From Omphiscola glabra (lineage: Eukaryota > Mollusca > Gastropoda > Lymnaeidae), in assembly GCA_964017045.1 (NCBI GenBank), contig OZ024811.1, forward strand, positions 8,767,674 to 8,831,673: DNA of 64,000 nucleotides, in the 5' to 3' direction. The first letter of the stretch is position 1. Each line of letters starts with the position of its first letter. Made by a program: the position numbers and the translations under genes. The notes under the pieces were generated by a model. That model saw only the letters and a program-made list of their open reading frames with translations, searched no databases and had not been told where the DNA came from. Positions 1 through 10,914 of the stretch are shown here, piece by piece.

Positions 1-94
1 GAGTGGTGGGCATAAGGTTAACGTGGCATTGCCCTGAATGGTGGGTATAAGTTAATGTAGCATTGCCCTGAATGGTGGGTTAGACCTCTGGGAA
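1..94. repeat. 34-bp tandem repeat at the LINE 3' end
   Basis: A unit beginning CATTGCCCTGAATGGTGGG recurs at 27 and 61, and a partial copy precedes it. It lies immediately beyond the stop codon of the minus-strand LINE, so it is probably the element's short repetitive 3' tail. Confidence 0.6.
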
Positions 95-609
95 TTCATC
101 GCATGTTGTCCCGTCTTGGGCATAGGCCACAAACAGAGGCTCTCCAGGTATCTCGGTCTTGGGCAAGTCTCTCCAGCTGTCCCCAGTTGGGCCCACTCTT
201 TCTGGTGTCTGCCTCTAGGTCCCTTCTCCAAGTCATTTTGGGTCGACCTCTTTTTCTCTTGCCCTGGGGGTTCCAATTGAGGGCTTGTCTCGGTATACTT
301 GATGTGGGCTTTCTGAGGATGTGACCAATCCATCTCCATCTGCGCTGGTAGACTAACTCTTCCACTGGTTCGTGTTGTGTGCGCCGCCATAGATCCTCGT
401 TGTTGATGACGTTTGGCCAGCGGATTCATAGAATCATTAGGAGACATGAGTTAATAAACGTATGAAGCTTTTTTTAGCTGCTGTTGTTCGACATGTTTCT
501 GCTCCATATAGCAAGACATGTTTTACTGTGGTGTTGAATATCCTGATCTTGGTCTGGAGGGTCAAGTTGCTGTAGCTCAGACTTTTTTTAAATGGTTAAA
601 TGCAGCTCT
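89..609 (-). pseudogene. LINE C-terminal region
   Basis: Minus-strand fragments NHLKKV, LLYGAETCR and then RRWRWIGHILRKP, KRGRPKMTWRRDLEA and GQLERLAQDRDTWRA are the usual C-terminal tail of this LINE family, ending CGLCPRRDNMR before a stop. Several frame changes separate the pieces. Confidence 0.75.
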
Positions 610-904
610 TGCCTTGCCAATTCTCACTCTTATGTCGTCGTCTGTCCCTCCTTGTATGTCAATGATGCTGCGAGGTATGTAAAGCTATCCACCTCCTCAA
701 GGTTTGTTCCTTCCAGTGCTATAGGTGTTTTGCTTGATGTATTTATTTTAAGGACTTTTCTTTTTCCTCTATGGATGTTCAGGCCGTTGCAAGCAGAGTA
801 TCGTGCTACATAACTGGTTTTCTCTTGCATCTGTTGCCGTGTGTGTGATAATAGGGCAAGATCATCCACAAAATCAAAATCATCAAGCTGTTTCCATAGT
901 GTCC
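610..904 (-). pseudogene. LINE reverse transcriptase catalytic segment
   Basis: On the minus strand TLWKQLDDFDFVDDLALLSH contains the polymerase box. The two catalytic aspartates are present (about 861-866), with Val in place of the common Ala of FADD. It is followed by GLNIHRGKRKVLKIN and EEVDSFTYL, which are conserved downstream RT and thumb-region pieces. The upstream half of the RT lies beyond the LTR insertion at 1504-1700. Confidence 0.8.
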
Positions 905-1503
905 TGTTATAAGGGATGACGTATTTTAAGACGCTTTGCCCGCCTTCCACGTGCATGACCTCTTTCAAGTCGGTCCTGTGTTGGGGCGGCTAGAAAAAAT
1001 ATCCCTTTGTTGATACTTTTGTTTACTATCGTCCGTTTCTGTGGAACAGGATCGAACGATCTAGAGAATGCGAGAAGCAGTAAGACTGCGTATTCCTTTT
1101 TCCAGAATGATCATCTGAAACTGAGTATAAAAGGGATAAGAATAAATGACGGGAGAGAGATTTTCCTTTCCTTGATTACGAGGCATGCTATGTGTCATAC
1201 TTTGTTGTGTGTAGAGTTTTCTATTTCCTCATACAATTTTGTGCTCATTGTATTTTTAAATACAGTACCAGTACCAGCAAATCTGTAAGTTTATAATTTT
1301 AATAATATTTCTCTTGCTGTTATTATTTACTTGAAGTTCACAAATTAAAAAGTTATTAATTGTAATTAGCTCTGGCCTTGATTGTCGTTTTATTTGTTAT
1401 TATTTTTAACCTTTGGTATCGTCCTTTATTATGGACTGTTTTTAGAACGAGCCCTAGACAAAACAACAGAGATTACATTCTCCATCTATAACGGTCCGTA
1501 ATA
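905..1503 (+). mobile_element. Solo LTR-like element, copy 1, inserted in the LINE
   Basis: A 599-bp block begins TGTTATAAGG and ends CCGTAATA. It interrupts the LINE coding sequence exactly, with GTCC on both sides (901-904 and 1504-1507) as a probable target duplication. A related block occurs at 22603-23221. Shared landmarks are CCACGTGCATGAC, CAGTAAGACTGCGTATTC, a TATAAAAG box (1126-1133) and CAGTACCAGTACCAG. The TG start, the internal TATA box, the short duplication and the absence of a coding region suggest a solo LTR; no gag or pol is present. Confidence 0.65.
1126..1133 (+). promoter_or_regulatory. TATA box of LTR-like copy 1
   Basis: TATAAAAG lies about 220 bp into the element, at the same relative place as in copy 2 (22834-22841). 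This is the expected position for an LTR promoter. Confidence 0.45.
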
Positions 1504-1700
1504 GTCCACTGAATACCATTTCTCTTATACTCTGTAGACATTTTCATTCTCCAATCAATGGTCAGCAGGAATAAGAAAGGCGAGAGCAAACACCCATGTC
1601 TGACAGGGTTTGTACCCCAAAAGCTGCAGTTGTTTGTTGTCCATGAACAATTCTGCACGACAGTCCTTTGTACCAAGCCTTAATTTTGTCTGTCAATTTT
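1504..1700 (-). pseudogene. LINE reverse transcriptase, palm segment upstream of the LTR insertion
   Basis: The minus strand reads RHGCLLSPFLFLLTIDWRMK and then KRNGIQWT, a standard RT palm stretch of this LINE type. The coding sequence should run directly into TLWKQLDD, but the 599-bp LTR-like element lies exactly at this junction. Confidence 0.8.
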
Positions 1701-1985
1701 TGTGGTACCCGTAGTGTCTTAGCATGGAGTCTGTCAATTTGTGTGGTACCCGTAGTGTCTTAGCATGGAGTCTGTCAATTTTTGTGGTACCCGTAGTGTC
1801 TTAGCATGGAGTCTGTCCATTTTTTGTGGTACCCGTAGTGTCTTAGCATGGAGTCTGTCCATTTTTGTGGTACCCGTAGTGTCTTAGCATGGAGTCTGTC
1901 CATTTTTGTGGTACCCGTAGTGTCTTAGCATGGAGTCTGTCCATTTTTGTGGTACCCGTAGTGTCTTAGCATGGAGTCTGTCAAG
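1689..1985. repeat. 41-42 bp minisatellite inside LINE coding sequence, about 7 copies
   Basis: The unit contains TGTGGTACCCGTAGTGTC and TTAGCATGGAGTCTGTC. On the minus strand it encodes the LINE RT sequence LRVPQKLTD-like, so the array is an in-place expansion of LINE sequence. Confidence 0.85.
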
Positions 1986-2099
1986 AGATTGGTGTTAAAA
2001 CGTTGGCGCTTGCTTCCCTCGCTTGTCCAGTTATTTTTCAGTTCAAGCCTTAATTTGGCAATCAGTAGATGATGGTCTGAGGCTACATCTGCCCCATTT

Positions 2100-2797
2100 T
2101 TACCCTAATATCTTGGAGAGATCGTCTAAACTTAATGCAAATATTGAAATGTTCAATTGGTTAGCCGTATCTGGTGATATCCATGTCGCCTTGTGGATAT
2201 TTCTATTCAGGAAGAGGCTTCCTCCAATCACCAGTCCATCTGTAGCACATAAATCTGCTAGTCTTTCACCATTTTCATTCATCTCTCCCATGCCGTGTGT
2301 TCCCATGCATTCTTCATAGCCTTTATTGTTGCTGCCTATTTTCGCATTTAGGTCACCAATGAGTATAACCACATTGCTCTTAGGACAATTTTGGACAAGG
2401 GTTCGCAGTCTGTTGTAGAAGTCCTCTTTGTCCTCTTCTTTACTATCGTTGGTAGGAGCATATACCTGTAGGATGTGCATATTGACTTTTCGTTCTTAAA
2501 TCTTGCCGTAATTATACGGGGGCCGTGAGATTCCCACCCTATAAGTGCGTTCTGGGCAGTTGTGGAGAGCATGAGCGCCACTCCTTGGTTGTAAGCCGCA
2601 TTTTCATCTTTGTTGCCTGAGTATAGCAGCAGTTCCCCTGTGCTGAGCTTTATCTGACCTGAGCCAATCCATCGAGACTCACTTATTCCTAAGATGGCTA
2701 GTTTATATCTATGCATTTCAGCAGCTACTTGGAAATTTGTCCAGTTTCGAATATGGTCCTTAAGTTCCATGTTCTGAGACAGGGGGTGGTCTTAGTG
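2100..2797 (-). pseudogene. LINE endonuclease domain, frameshifted
   Basis: The minus strand encodes an APE-like endonuclease. RTWNLRT begins near 2797, the glutamate-containing ISESRW follows, and after a frameshift near 2490 the frame continues with VYAPTND and GDLNAKIG, the GDxN motif expected of the nicking enzyme. The family nicks target DNA to prime reverse transcription. The product cannot be made intact here. Confidence 0.8.
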
Positions 2798-2922
2798 GAG
2801 AGGATGGTTGTCCTTAAGATCCATGTCCTGAGACAGGTTGTGGCCCTAGTGGAGAGGATGGTTGTCCTTACGTTCCATGTTCTGAGACAGGTGGTGGTCC
2901 TAGTGGAGAGGATGGTTGTCGG
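2757..2922. repeat. 54-bp tandem repeat, 3 copies
   Basis: Units with TTCTGAGACAGG and TAGTGGAGAGGATGGTTGTC follow one another. The first copy overlaps the start of the LINE endonuclease (minus strand), so this is another expansion of element sequence. Confidence 0.8.
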
Positions 2923-3007
2923 CCGGGTGGTTTACAGTTGGCTTTGGCCACAAAAATATTTCCTGAATAACCCTCTTTCATTTAATGTTATTATTATGTT
3001 TTAGTGA

Positions 3008-3680
3008 ATGTATCTTATGAAATGTCTTACTGCATGTTTGAATGTATGTCTCATTGTATGTCTTATGAAATGTCTTACTGCATGTTTTAACATATGTTGC
3101 ATTGTATATCTTATGGAATCTCAAACTGCATGTTTTAACATATGTTGCATTGTATGTCTTATGGAATCTCAAACTGCATGTTTTAACATATGTTGCATTG
3201 TATGTCTTATGGAATCTCAAACTGCATGTTTTAACATATGTTGCATTGTATGTCTTAAGGAATGTCTTATTTGTATGTTTTAATATATGTTTCATTTTAT
3301 GTCTTATGTAATGTTTTAATTTATGTCTCTTTGTTTGTCTTATAAAATGTTTTATTGCATGTTTTAATCTATGTCTCATTGTATGTTTTAATCTATGTTT
3401 CATTGTATGTCTTTTGGAATGTCTTATTGCATGTTTTAATGTATGTCTCATTTTATGTCTAATTGCATGTTTTAATGTATGTCTCATTGTATGTCTAATT
3501 GCATGTTTTAATGTATGTCTCATTGTATGTCGTATGGAATGTCATATTGCATGTTTAACATATGTCCCATTGTATGTCTTATTGAATGTCTCATTGCATG
3601 TTTCTATGAACGTCTTATCGAATGTCTTATTGCATGTTTTAATAAATGTCTCATTGTATGTTTTATGGAATGTCTTAATT
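3008..3680. repeat. Degenerate minisatellite (28-48 bp periods)
   Basis: Variants of TATGTCTTATGGAATGTC and TGCATGTTTTAA repeat throughout. A cleaner 48-bp sub-array sits at about 3080-3255. Apparent Met/Cys-rich open frames on both strands follow from the repeat and are not genes. Confidence 0.85.
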
Positions 3681-3689
3681 ATATAAGTC

Positions 3690-4174
3690 CCAAATAAGTG
3701 TCAATTCTATTAGTCCTAAATGTTATCAACAAAATGATAAGATACTGACATCTTCTTATTCTTTAAAAAGACAACAACACACTATCATGTCATTTTATGC
3801 TTAGATGCTCATTTCTTTCAATATTCAAATTAAGATATTGTCGCTGTAATTCTCTAAATTTGGTTGACCAAAGTTTACATGAGACACTAAAGAAGCGTAA
3901 TAAATTTTGCAATTTTTATTCAAACATCCCATTGCGCACATATGTTGAAAATACAAATAAATGCTAGATTATCATATCACATAATATCATTTATATTTAA
4001 GATAAAAATTTGTGAGTTTGTGGGCAGGCCCGCACCTAGGAAATTCTGACCACAGGCAGCTGACAGAGACGGACCCATTTCGTGTTTCAAACATGTGCGT
4101 ATATTTTAAAAGAGCGGACCCCTATCTAGCTCGGTCCCCTGACAAGTGCCATTGTTCTATCCCCCCCCCCCCTT
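3690..4174. other. Unassigned AT-rich DNA
   Basis: No gene or clear repeat is seen. A short GC-richer piece at 4018-4150 (CAGGCCCGCACCTAGG and following) looks like a fragment of a dispersed element, but it has no identifiable partner end. A C-run lies at 4161-4172. Confidence 0.3.
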
Positions 4175-6000
4175 CCATGTTGTGGGTTTGTTTATTTGTT
4201 CCACAAAGGCTTTTACATGGATTGATGGATCTTGACTAAACTTGGCACATATATCCATCATTATCTAGCATAAAGTACTGGGGGGGGGGGGTATTAACTT
4301 CTTATACTATACTTTTGGAGCCGTGGGCCCCGAATTCGTTTTTTTTTTCTAATATGAGATATTTAAATAAAATGACCAACAAATACTCCTACATGAAATT
4401 ATGGATTTTGACCAAAGTTAGTACACTTACATTTAATAATCCATATTTAAATACCGATGGGTACTGAACTTATAATATCCCTTTCTCTAGGGCCGGGGGC
4501 CCATTTCATTTTTCCTAAATAAACCTTATAAATATCAATAGGCTTTGTCAACACTATAGGTTCTATATGAATTGATGGATATAGGCTTAGGGTGGCAGCA
4601 ATACACTTCATTGTCCATATTGAAGTATCGGTGGATTTAAAACTAAGAATATCCAATCTAGAATATTCCAGAAGGTTCGATAAATTTGAATAGCTATATC
4701 TAAGGCATTATTAAATAGATTTTAATGGGACAATTTTAAATTTTAACTCCATAACTTATCCGAATGATTCTTATCCCCCAGACCCCAATCTCAGGCAAAA
4801 CGGATTCGGTACAATAAGGGAATGGGCCCCCGCTGGGGCCCCTCTTTCAACTTAAATAGTTATACTTGTGCACTTAGATGCATTCAAATAATAATTACTT
4901 AGTAAAGACATTTTTACACGTTTCGATGAGAATATTAAATTTAATCTAGAATGTTGCAGAAGGTTCTATATAGTTCTACGGGGATATATAATGGTACCTA
5001 AAAGCTTATTGAAATTTCAGTTTAGTTATATTCATTTCTATACTTTCCTGGGGATTTTCCCTAAACATGCCCTTCATAATCCTACCGGGAATAAAACCCC
5101 AACGAGGAACAGGATCCTTAAGGGGAAGAAGTAAACTGGAACCCACAAATAATGCGCTCCCATCGAGTAACGGGAAACGGAATCCCACCGGCAAACGGGA
5201 ACATACCAGGATCGGGAACCTCCGGGATTGGGATTCTACCGGGATTGGAATAATACCAAGATTATGATACATCCGGGACTGGGATCACACCGGGAAATGG
5301 GATACCGACGGGATCGGAAACCCAAACGGGATCTGAATAAAGACGGGATCTGGATCCGACGGTTATCGAGATTCCACCGAGATCGGGACCCAACCGGGAT
5401 CTGGAATTAACGGGGTCGAGATCCCTCTGGATAACAGGATACCATTGGAAAACAGTATCCCATCGGGAAACGGGATCCGATTGGAATTCCTCTGGGGTCC
5501 TATCGGGAAACTGATACCATCGGGAAAGAGGGATCGCAACGAGAAATAGGATCCTAATGGAATCGGGATACTAACGGGATCGAGACCCTGTCGGAAACCT
5601 CGAGCTTTATCGGGGTCCAATTGGGATCAGGAAATCATCGGGATTGGAATACCGACGGGATATGGATCCCACCGGGATTGAGATCGTATCGGGATCGGGA
5701 TCCTATCGGGATCGGGAGCTTATCGGTAGACTCGATACTACCGGGATTGGGATTCAACTGGGATCGTTATCAAATCGGGCTCGTTATCAAATCGGGATCG
5801 TGAGCCCACCTGTATCGGGATCTCAATGGGATCGGGATACCACCGGAATCGAGATCCAGTCGGTTTCGGGATCTAAACGGGATCGGGATCCGAACGGGGT
5901 TGGGATCCTAGCGGGTACCGGGATACCATCGGAAAGCGGAATTTCATTGGGTCACGGGATCCGATCTGGATCTCTCTGGGATCGAAATACCATTGCGGGA
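4175..6000 (+). mobile_element. Helitron-like non-autonomous element, copy 3, truncated
   Basis: This is the reverse orientation of the repeat at 28686-31476. It begins with TTCCACAAAGGCTTTTACAT and the GGATCTTGAC block, carries repeated blocks rich in GGGGCC next to TCAAGATCC-type sequence, and then a long GGGATCGGGATCC-like minisatellite (about 5090-6000). The hairpin-CTAG terminus seen in the other copies was not found, so the 3' end is lost or too diverged. No protein is encoded. Confidence 0.5.
5085..6000. repeat. GGGATC-rich degenerate minisatellite
   Basis: A 13-20 bp theme of GGGATCGGGATnCCA variants repeats for about 0.9 kb. The matching, much shorter GATCCCG regions at 28720-28810 and 29960-30140 show that it belongs to the Helitron-like family and has expanded here. 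Confidence 0.75.
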
Positions 6001-6297
6001 CGAACGTTTTACAAAAGTTATTATAAATGCGTTTTTATAGGAGTCAAAAAGTATTATTTTTTACTAAAGGAGTGCGTGTACTTTTCCATGTTGCTTAATT
6101 TTAATGTTGAGTAAAAGTCTGTAGAACTTAGTGTTCCGAATGGAATCCCGTGCAACTCCGGGTATATTGATTAGTTATTTGTTAATTTGATTTAGCAATC
6201 TGACGAAACCACTTGGTTCCACGCGTTTGGTAATGGGAAATTAGTAAAATACAGAAAGGTTAAACCTGAAAAAAGGAACGCAACAAAACAACTAACG

Positions 6298-6320
6298 TGT
6301 CGGCATGAAGCCTTCATCAG
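6298..6320 (-). ncRNA. Hammerhead-ribozyme-like core, copy A (decayed)
   Basis: The minus strand reads CTGATGA, a hairpin AGGC-loop-GCC, then GACA. CTGATGA and stem II match a hammerhead core, but the GAAA element is changed to GACA. The sequence downstream (to CAGGTTTAAC near 6260) resembles that after copy C at 21548-21570, so this is probably a Penelope-type terminal repeat remnant. It is unlikely to cleave. Confidence 0.45.
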
Positions 6321-6479
6321 CGAACAAACAGAAAAAACAAATACATGTAGGCCAGTGGCCTTTTTAAGTTTGTTTCGTCTAAATGTATGTTTTTGTTCTG
6401 CTGGCCCCCTTTTTGTGTTAAGTGGATTCCCCGTTTTTTGAAAATGACTATTTAAGTTGCTAGTGAAATGTCAAGACAG

Positions 6480-6717
6480 TGTTCCGTTTCAAGGTTTAAG
6501 ATGTAGCACTAGGTAATTATTTTGTTTAACCTCTAATGTTATTTTATATTCGCATGTTTATTATAGTCTATGTACTTTTGTTACTTACTGCTTTGATGCC
6601 TGTATCTAACACTATTTAGTTAAGTTTTAAATGAGAATGTGCATTATGAACATGAGTTGACTAGGTCAACTAAAGCGGTAATACTATATGTATTACGGAT
6701 ACTGCAATGGGTATATT
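6480..6717. other. Unassigned DNA before the 108-bp duplication
   Basis: AT-rich sequence with no recognisable gene, repeat or terminal structure. Confidence 0.2.
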
Positions 6718-6925
6718 TGTCTCAGATAATCATGGTCTCCCAGATTCTGAGTCATGCCTCTTATGTATTTTATACATTGATAAATTAATAATTAATGTCT
6801 TAGAGTGTACCAGACAGTGGTGCGGTGTCTCAGATAATCATGGTCTCCCAGATTCTGAGTCATGCCTCTTATGTATTTTATACATTGATACATTAATCCT
6901 TAATGTCTAGAGTGTACCAGGCAGT
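6718..6925. repeat. 108-bp direct duplication
   Basis: The block starting CTCAGATAATCATGGTCTCC at 6721 is repeated at 6829 almost unchanged, including TTATGTATTTTATACATTGA and GTACCAG(A/G)CAGTGGTG. Confidence 0.9.
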
Positions 6926-8100
6926 GGTGTGGCCTCATACCGGCATTAACAATGTTTTAATTCCCTCATTTAACTTTCTAATATTTGTTCTTATTTTTAT
7001 TGTAATTCATGAATTAATGTGTTTTATTATTTTATCTTCCAGCCGCGCTAATTGGCTGGTTGGGTTTTTGGTTTTTGGTTTTCTTATACAAATAAACGCT
7101 ACCCTTCTCACCTTCCTGAGTTTGTCTCGTGAGTGTCGTAGTTGCGCGAGCTTACATACAAATTAAAAAATATTTTAAAAAATTAAACAATAATAGAGCA
7201 CATATCTGAGAAGTAGTGTCTAAGAGGTCAGCAAAAGATTTGTGTTTGGTAATGAAAGCATTTTGACCGCACAGCCATCGAGCCACCGATGGTTAGAATT
7301 TTAAGAATTAAAACTAATACTTTAATTTTATGCCAACTAAAATTCATTTTTAAAATAGTAATGACTGAATTTAATAATTTGTTTTACTGAAAATTGTGAA
7401 ACATTGTTGAGATGTTAACGACAAAGTAATCGTTTGTTATCTATTGACTATCATTATTGAATGGCCAACAATGTTCTTACAATTCTAAACTGTCAATGGG
7501 TGTGCTACAAAAGTATAGGCCTTTATTTATAATGAACTGTCAAATTAAATACCAATAGCATAACCCAGATAATTGGGCAAGGTCGGGGTGGGGGATTGGC
7601 TTCCACCACTCATCGGGAATTGACGCTGAGTTTGAGTTTTGTTACCCTCACTAAAAGGTAAAGGATGAGTTGACAAGCCTCAAGTCTCATTTTAAAATTT
7701 GTTTTATATCGTTTGGGCATTTTCACTGGTTTGAGTATCGATACCAGTATTATATCTGGACAGAGCAGTACTTCTCACAACTAATGACGATGATGACCAC
7801 GCCAGTGTCGGCTGACCATCCATGTGTTAATAACAAGTTTGAGTGGTCATAGTAATGACCAACCCACTCAACACTTTGATCTGCTACAGGAGTTAATAAT
7901 TCCTACTGAGAGAACTGATCAATTTAGACAGGGGTCGGGGGGTCATGGGGGATCTGGCAATCTTTCTCTAAGATTGATGTCATATCTCAATTAAGTTAGA
8001 TCTCAATCATGGCATTTCTCAATCAGTTCTTATCTCAAACATGTCATAATTTAATCATATCATATTTTAATCGTGTGGTAACGTAATATGTCATATTTAA
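6926..8100. other. Unassigned DNA
   Basis: No convincing coding exon. Short open frames occur (for example 6903-7166 and 7670-7852) but have no recognisable domain or splice context. Confidence 0.25.
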
Positions 8101-8102
8101 AT

Positions 8103-8600
8103 CATGGCGGAGTGGGTGAGGGTGGGGAGGAATGGGAAAGTAGAATGGGTGAGTGGAGGAGTGAGGGAGTGGAATGGGTTAGTGGAGGGGTGGCTGAGAG
8201 GATGTGTGAGTGGATAGGGTGAGTGGAATGGGTGAGAGGAATGGGTGAGTGGGAGGGGTTGGTGAATGGAATGGGTGATTGGAGGAGTGGGTGAGTGGAA
8301 TGGGTGAGTGGAGGAATGGGTGAGTGGAGGAATGGGTGAGTGGAGGAGTGGAGAAATGTGGAAGTTGATGAGTGTGTATAGGAGTGGGTGAGTGGAGGAA
8401 TGTGGAAGTTGATGCGTGAGTGAAGCAGTGGGCTAGTATAATTTTTTAGTGGAGGAGTGGGTGAGTGGAATGCTTTAGTGGAGGAGTGGGTGAGTGGGGG
8501 AATAGGTGAGTGGAATATGTGAGTGGAGGAGTGTGTGAGTTGAGGACTGAGTGAGTGGAATGGGTGAATTGAGGAGTGGACATATGGAGAAATGGGTGAT
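8103..8600. repeat. Degenerate GAGTGGAGGAATGGGT minisatellite
   Basis: 14-17 bp purine-rich units (GTGAGTGGAGGAATGG variants) run for about 0.5 kb. The complementary Ser/Pro/Thr/His-rich frame is a repeat artefact. A short complementary stretch occurs at 9453-9480. Confidence 0.85.
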
Positions 8601-8699
8601 TGTAGAGACTGGAAGAGTTGGTGAATGGATGAATGAGTTGAGTGAAAGATGAGGAGGGGGAAGTTGATGAGGTACTCGAGTAGTGTGTAAGAGGAGGGT

Positions 8700-9645
8700 G
8701 AGGGGACGAGCTAAGAGTGAGTGTAAAACTAAAACTGTTGAATGACGTCCTTGTTTGTATGGGAGAAGGGAGGTTGGGGAATGCGTGATTGACAGACTTA
8801 AAACTTACTAAGAACTCAACTCTTTCTATTAAGCCGACTAATGTGCAGGATTTCAAACTGATAATTGCTATATTCCAGCCCTGCAGGGCAGATAATTAAG
8901 CTGATAAACCAATAAGGGCAGATAATCCAACCCCGAGCTGCAGGCGGGCAAGTTTAATTAAGAAATAGACCAGAGCGACATAAAAAGGTTGAACAAAGTA
9001 AAATCAGATCTTAGATAAGAAAACGAAATCTATTCTGTCAACAGCAAACTATGACGTCATTGTTTGTGGACGGCAAGGTTGGGGGAGGGGGGGAGCTTGA
9101 AGTTGTTGTGACATCAAAACATTAAAAAAATATATTTAATTAAAAACACTCTTCTCACACTAAACATATGAAGTTATCATACTATATTAGAAATAGTGTG
9201 TTTTTATCAGGAAAATTTCAAAGAATGATTTGCTGTTAAGCAGCTATACAAGTATGTGATTGGACTTCCGATGCCCAAGTAATCCGATTAGAGGAATGTG
9301 CTCACATTAAAATGTTCCTTTACTTAGTCAGATATTAAATCTTGACTTTTAATATAAAAATGGCATCCGTAGGAATATAGCAATGTACGTATGTCGACAA
9401 CTTCTATAGCCTTTTAATTTACCTTAAATTATAAACCATGTAAAAATACACATTCCACTCACCCACTCCTCCACTCACTCCTCAACTCACACATCAAAAT
9501 ACCAACACACTAAAATTCACACAAACAAAAGTTTGTTTATAGGGTTTATCCGCGTATTCAATATACTTCCAATTCAGCAGGGTGGTAAGAAGAGCTTTTA
9601 TAATATTGTAGATAAAACTTACTTGCCCAGATTTCTGCTTACTGT
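8700..9645. other. Unassigned DNA with a weak direct duplication
   Basis: TGACGTC(C/A)TTGTTTGT followed by a GGTTGGGG-type run occurs at about 8741 and 9053, suggesting two related diverged repeats. No gene seen. Confidence 0.3.
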
Positions 9646-9648
9646 TAC

Positions 9649-10125
9649 AACCAAACAATACCTTTCCGCCTACCATTTATTAATAACCAAACAATACCTT
9701 TCTGTCTACCATTTATTACTAACCAAACAATACCTTTCTGCCTACCATTTATTACTAACCAAACAATACCTTTCTGCCTACCATTTATTACTAACCAAAC
9801 AATACCTTTCTGCCTACCATTTATTACTAACCAAACAATACCTTTCTGCCTACCATTTATTACTAACCAAACAATACCTTTCTGCCTACCATTTATTACT
9901 AACCAAACAATACCTTTCTGCCTACCATTTATTACTAATTAAACAATACCTTTCTGCCTACCATTTATTACTAACCAAACACTACCTTTCTGCCTACAAT
10001 TTATTACTAACCAAACAATACCTTTCTGCCTACCATTTATTACTATCAAACAATACCTTTCTGCCTAACATTTATTACTAACCAAACAATACCTTTCTGC
10101 CTACCATTTATTACTAACCAAGCAT
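9649..10125. repeat. 36-bp minisatellite, about 13 copies
   Basis: The unit contains ACCAAACAATACCTTTCTGC and CTACCATTTATTACTA. Because 36 is a multiple of 3 it creates a repetitive 182-aa open frame (QYLSAYHLLLTK) that is not a gene. Degenerate units continue to about 10250. Confidence 0.95.
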
Positions 10126-10249
10126 GACCTTGATTTCTGCCTACCATTTATAAATCAAAACCTTAATATCTTCCTACCATTTATTAATCAAAACCTTAAT
10201 ATCTTCCTACCATTTATTAAACAAAACCTTGATATCTGCGTACCAATTA

Positions 10250-10780
10250 TGACTGACCAAACTCAAAACACTTTCAAAGCAAGTTTGAAAAACAGTGACA
10301 CTTCATTGTGTAGCACGTGATTAAAAATTTTGACCGAATCTTTAACGCACATCACCAAAAGGCTTCTATGAAATCATCAAATTAGCAAACCTTATTTTTG
10401 CTGGTACTATGCACGGCTGGATGGGTGGATGAATTAATGGATGGAAAGATGGACGGACAGACACACGAATGGGTGGATGTCTGGATAGAAGGATCGATGT
10501 TTCACAAGGTCACCAAGACAAAGGTCATTAACATATTTAGATAATACCATATTCCATGAATAGTTTACGTGAAGAGCGCGAATTAATTACTTTACTCTCT
10601 TACCTCTCTCTCTGTATTCTTCAATGGTCATGCCTCCTGGTGGGCACAATGACGTCATCTTCTCCATTATTTGTGCTCTAGATAATATCTGTATTTAAGA
10701 TGTTTAAATGTTTGACGTTTAGCTTCGAAACAAGAGAGACAAACCGATTGAGGGTATGGAGAAAAAAAGGTTAAAGTCAT
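10250..10780. other. Unassigned DNA with a GGATGGATGG-like tract
   Basis: A loose (GGATG)n microsatellite lies at about 10417-10500. Nothing else is recognised. Confidence 0.35.
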
Positions 10781-10784
10781 TGTT

Positions 10785-10880
10785 AATCTGAGTCTAGATA
10801 TGGATAAACTGAATCTAGACTTGGATAATCTGATTCTAGATATGGATAAACTTATTCTAGACATGGATAAACTTATTTGT
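10785..10880. repeat. 23-24 bp minisatellite
   Basis: Four units of TCTAGA(T/C)(A/T)TGGATAA(A/T)CT follow one another. The theme (a six-base palindrome plus TGGAT) resembles the adjoining 21-bp array only loosely. Confidence 0.7.
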
Positions 10881-10914
10881 TGTAGACACTTTTAGTGTGT
10901 ATCTTAACATTCTC

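Larger units (their letters stand above)
89..2800 (-). mobile_element. Decayed non-LTR retrotransposon (LINE), minus strand
   Basis: Reading the minus strand from 2800 to 89 gives an endonuclease, then a reverse transcriptase, then a basic C-terminal region, in the order expected for an APE-type LINE. Recognisable pieces are the N-terminal endonuclease (RTWNLRT, ISESRW), VYAPTND and GDLNAKIG, the RT block GCLLSPFLFLL, the catalytic FVDD box, and a C-terminal RRWRWIGHILRKP with GKRKRGRPKMTWRRDLEA. The copy is dead: it has frameshifts (for example near 2490), stops, an LTR inserted at 905-1503 and a minisatellite expansion at 1689-1985. The clade (RTE- or CR1-like) cannot be fixed by eye. Confidence 0.85.

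Noticed and set aside
2978..3523. 181-aa His/Lys/Arg-rich minus-strand open frame
   Set aside because: Encoded by the degenerate ATGTCTTATG repeat; the plus strand also has open frames there.
5006..6114. Asp/Arg/Gly/Ser-rich open frames on both strands
   Set aside because: They coincide with the GGGATCGGGATCC-type repeat of the Helitron-like element.
8446..8856. 136-aa Ser/Pro/Thr-rich minus-strand open frame
   Set aside because: It falls on the GAGTGGAGGAATGGGT minisatellite and ends outside it without homology.
9533..10081. 182-aa open frame of QYLSAYHLLLTK repeats
   Set aside because: Product of the 36-bp minisatellite; no other support.
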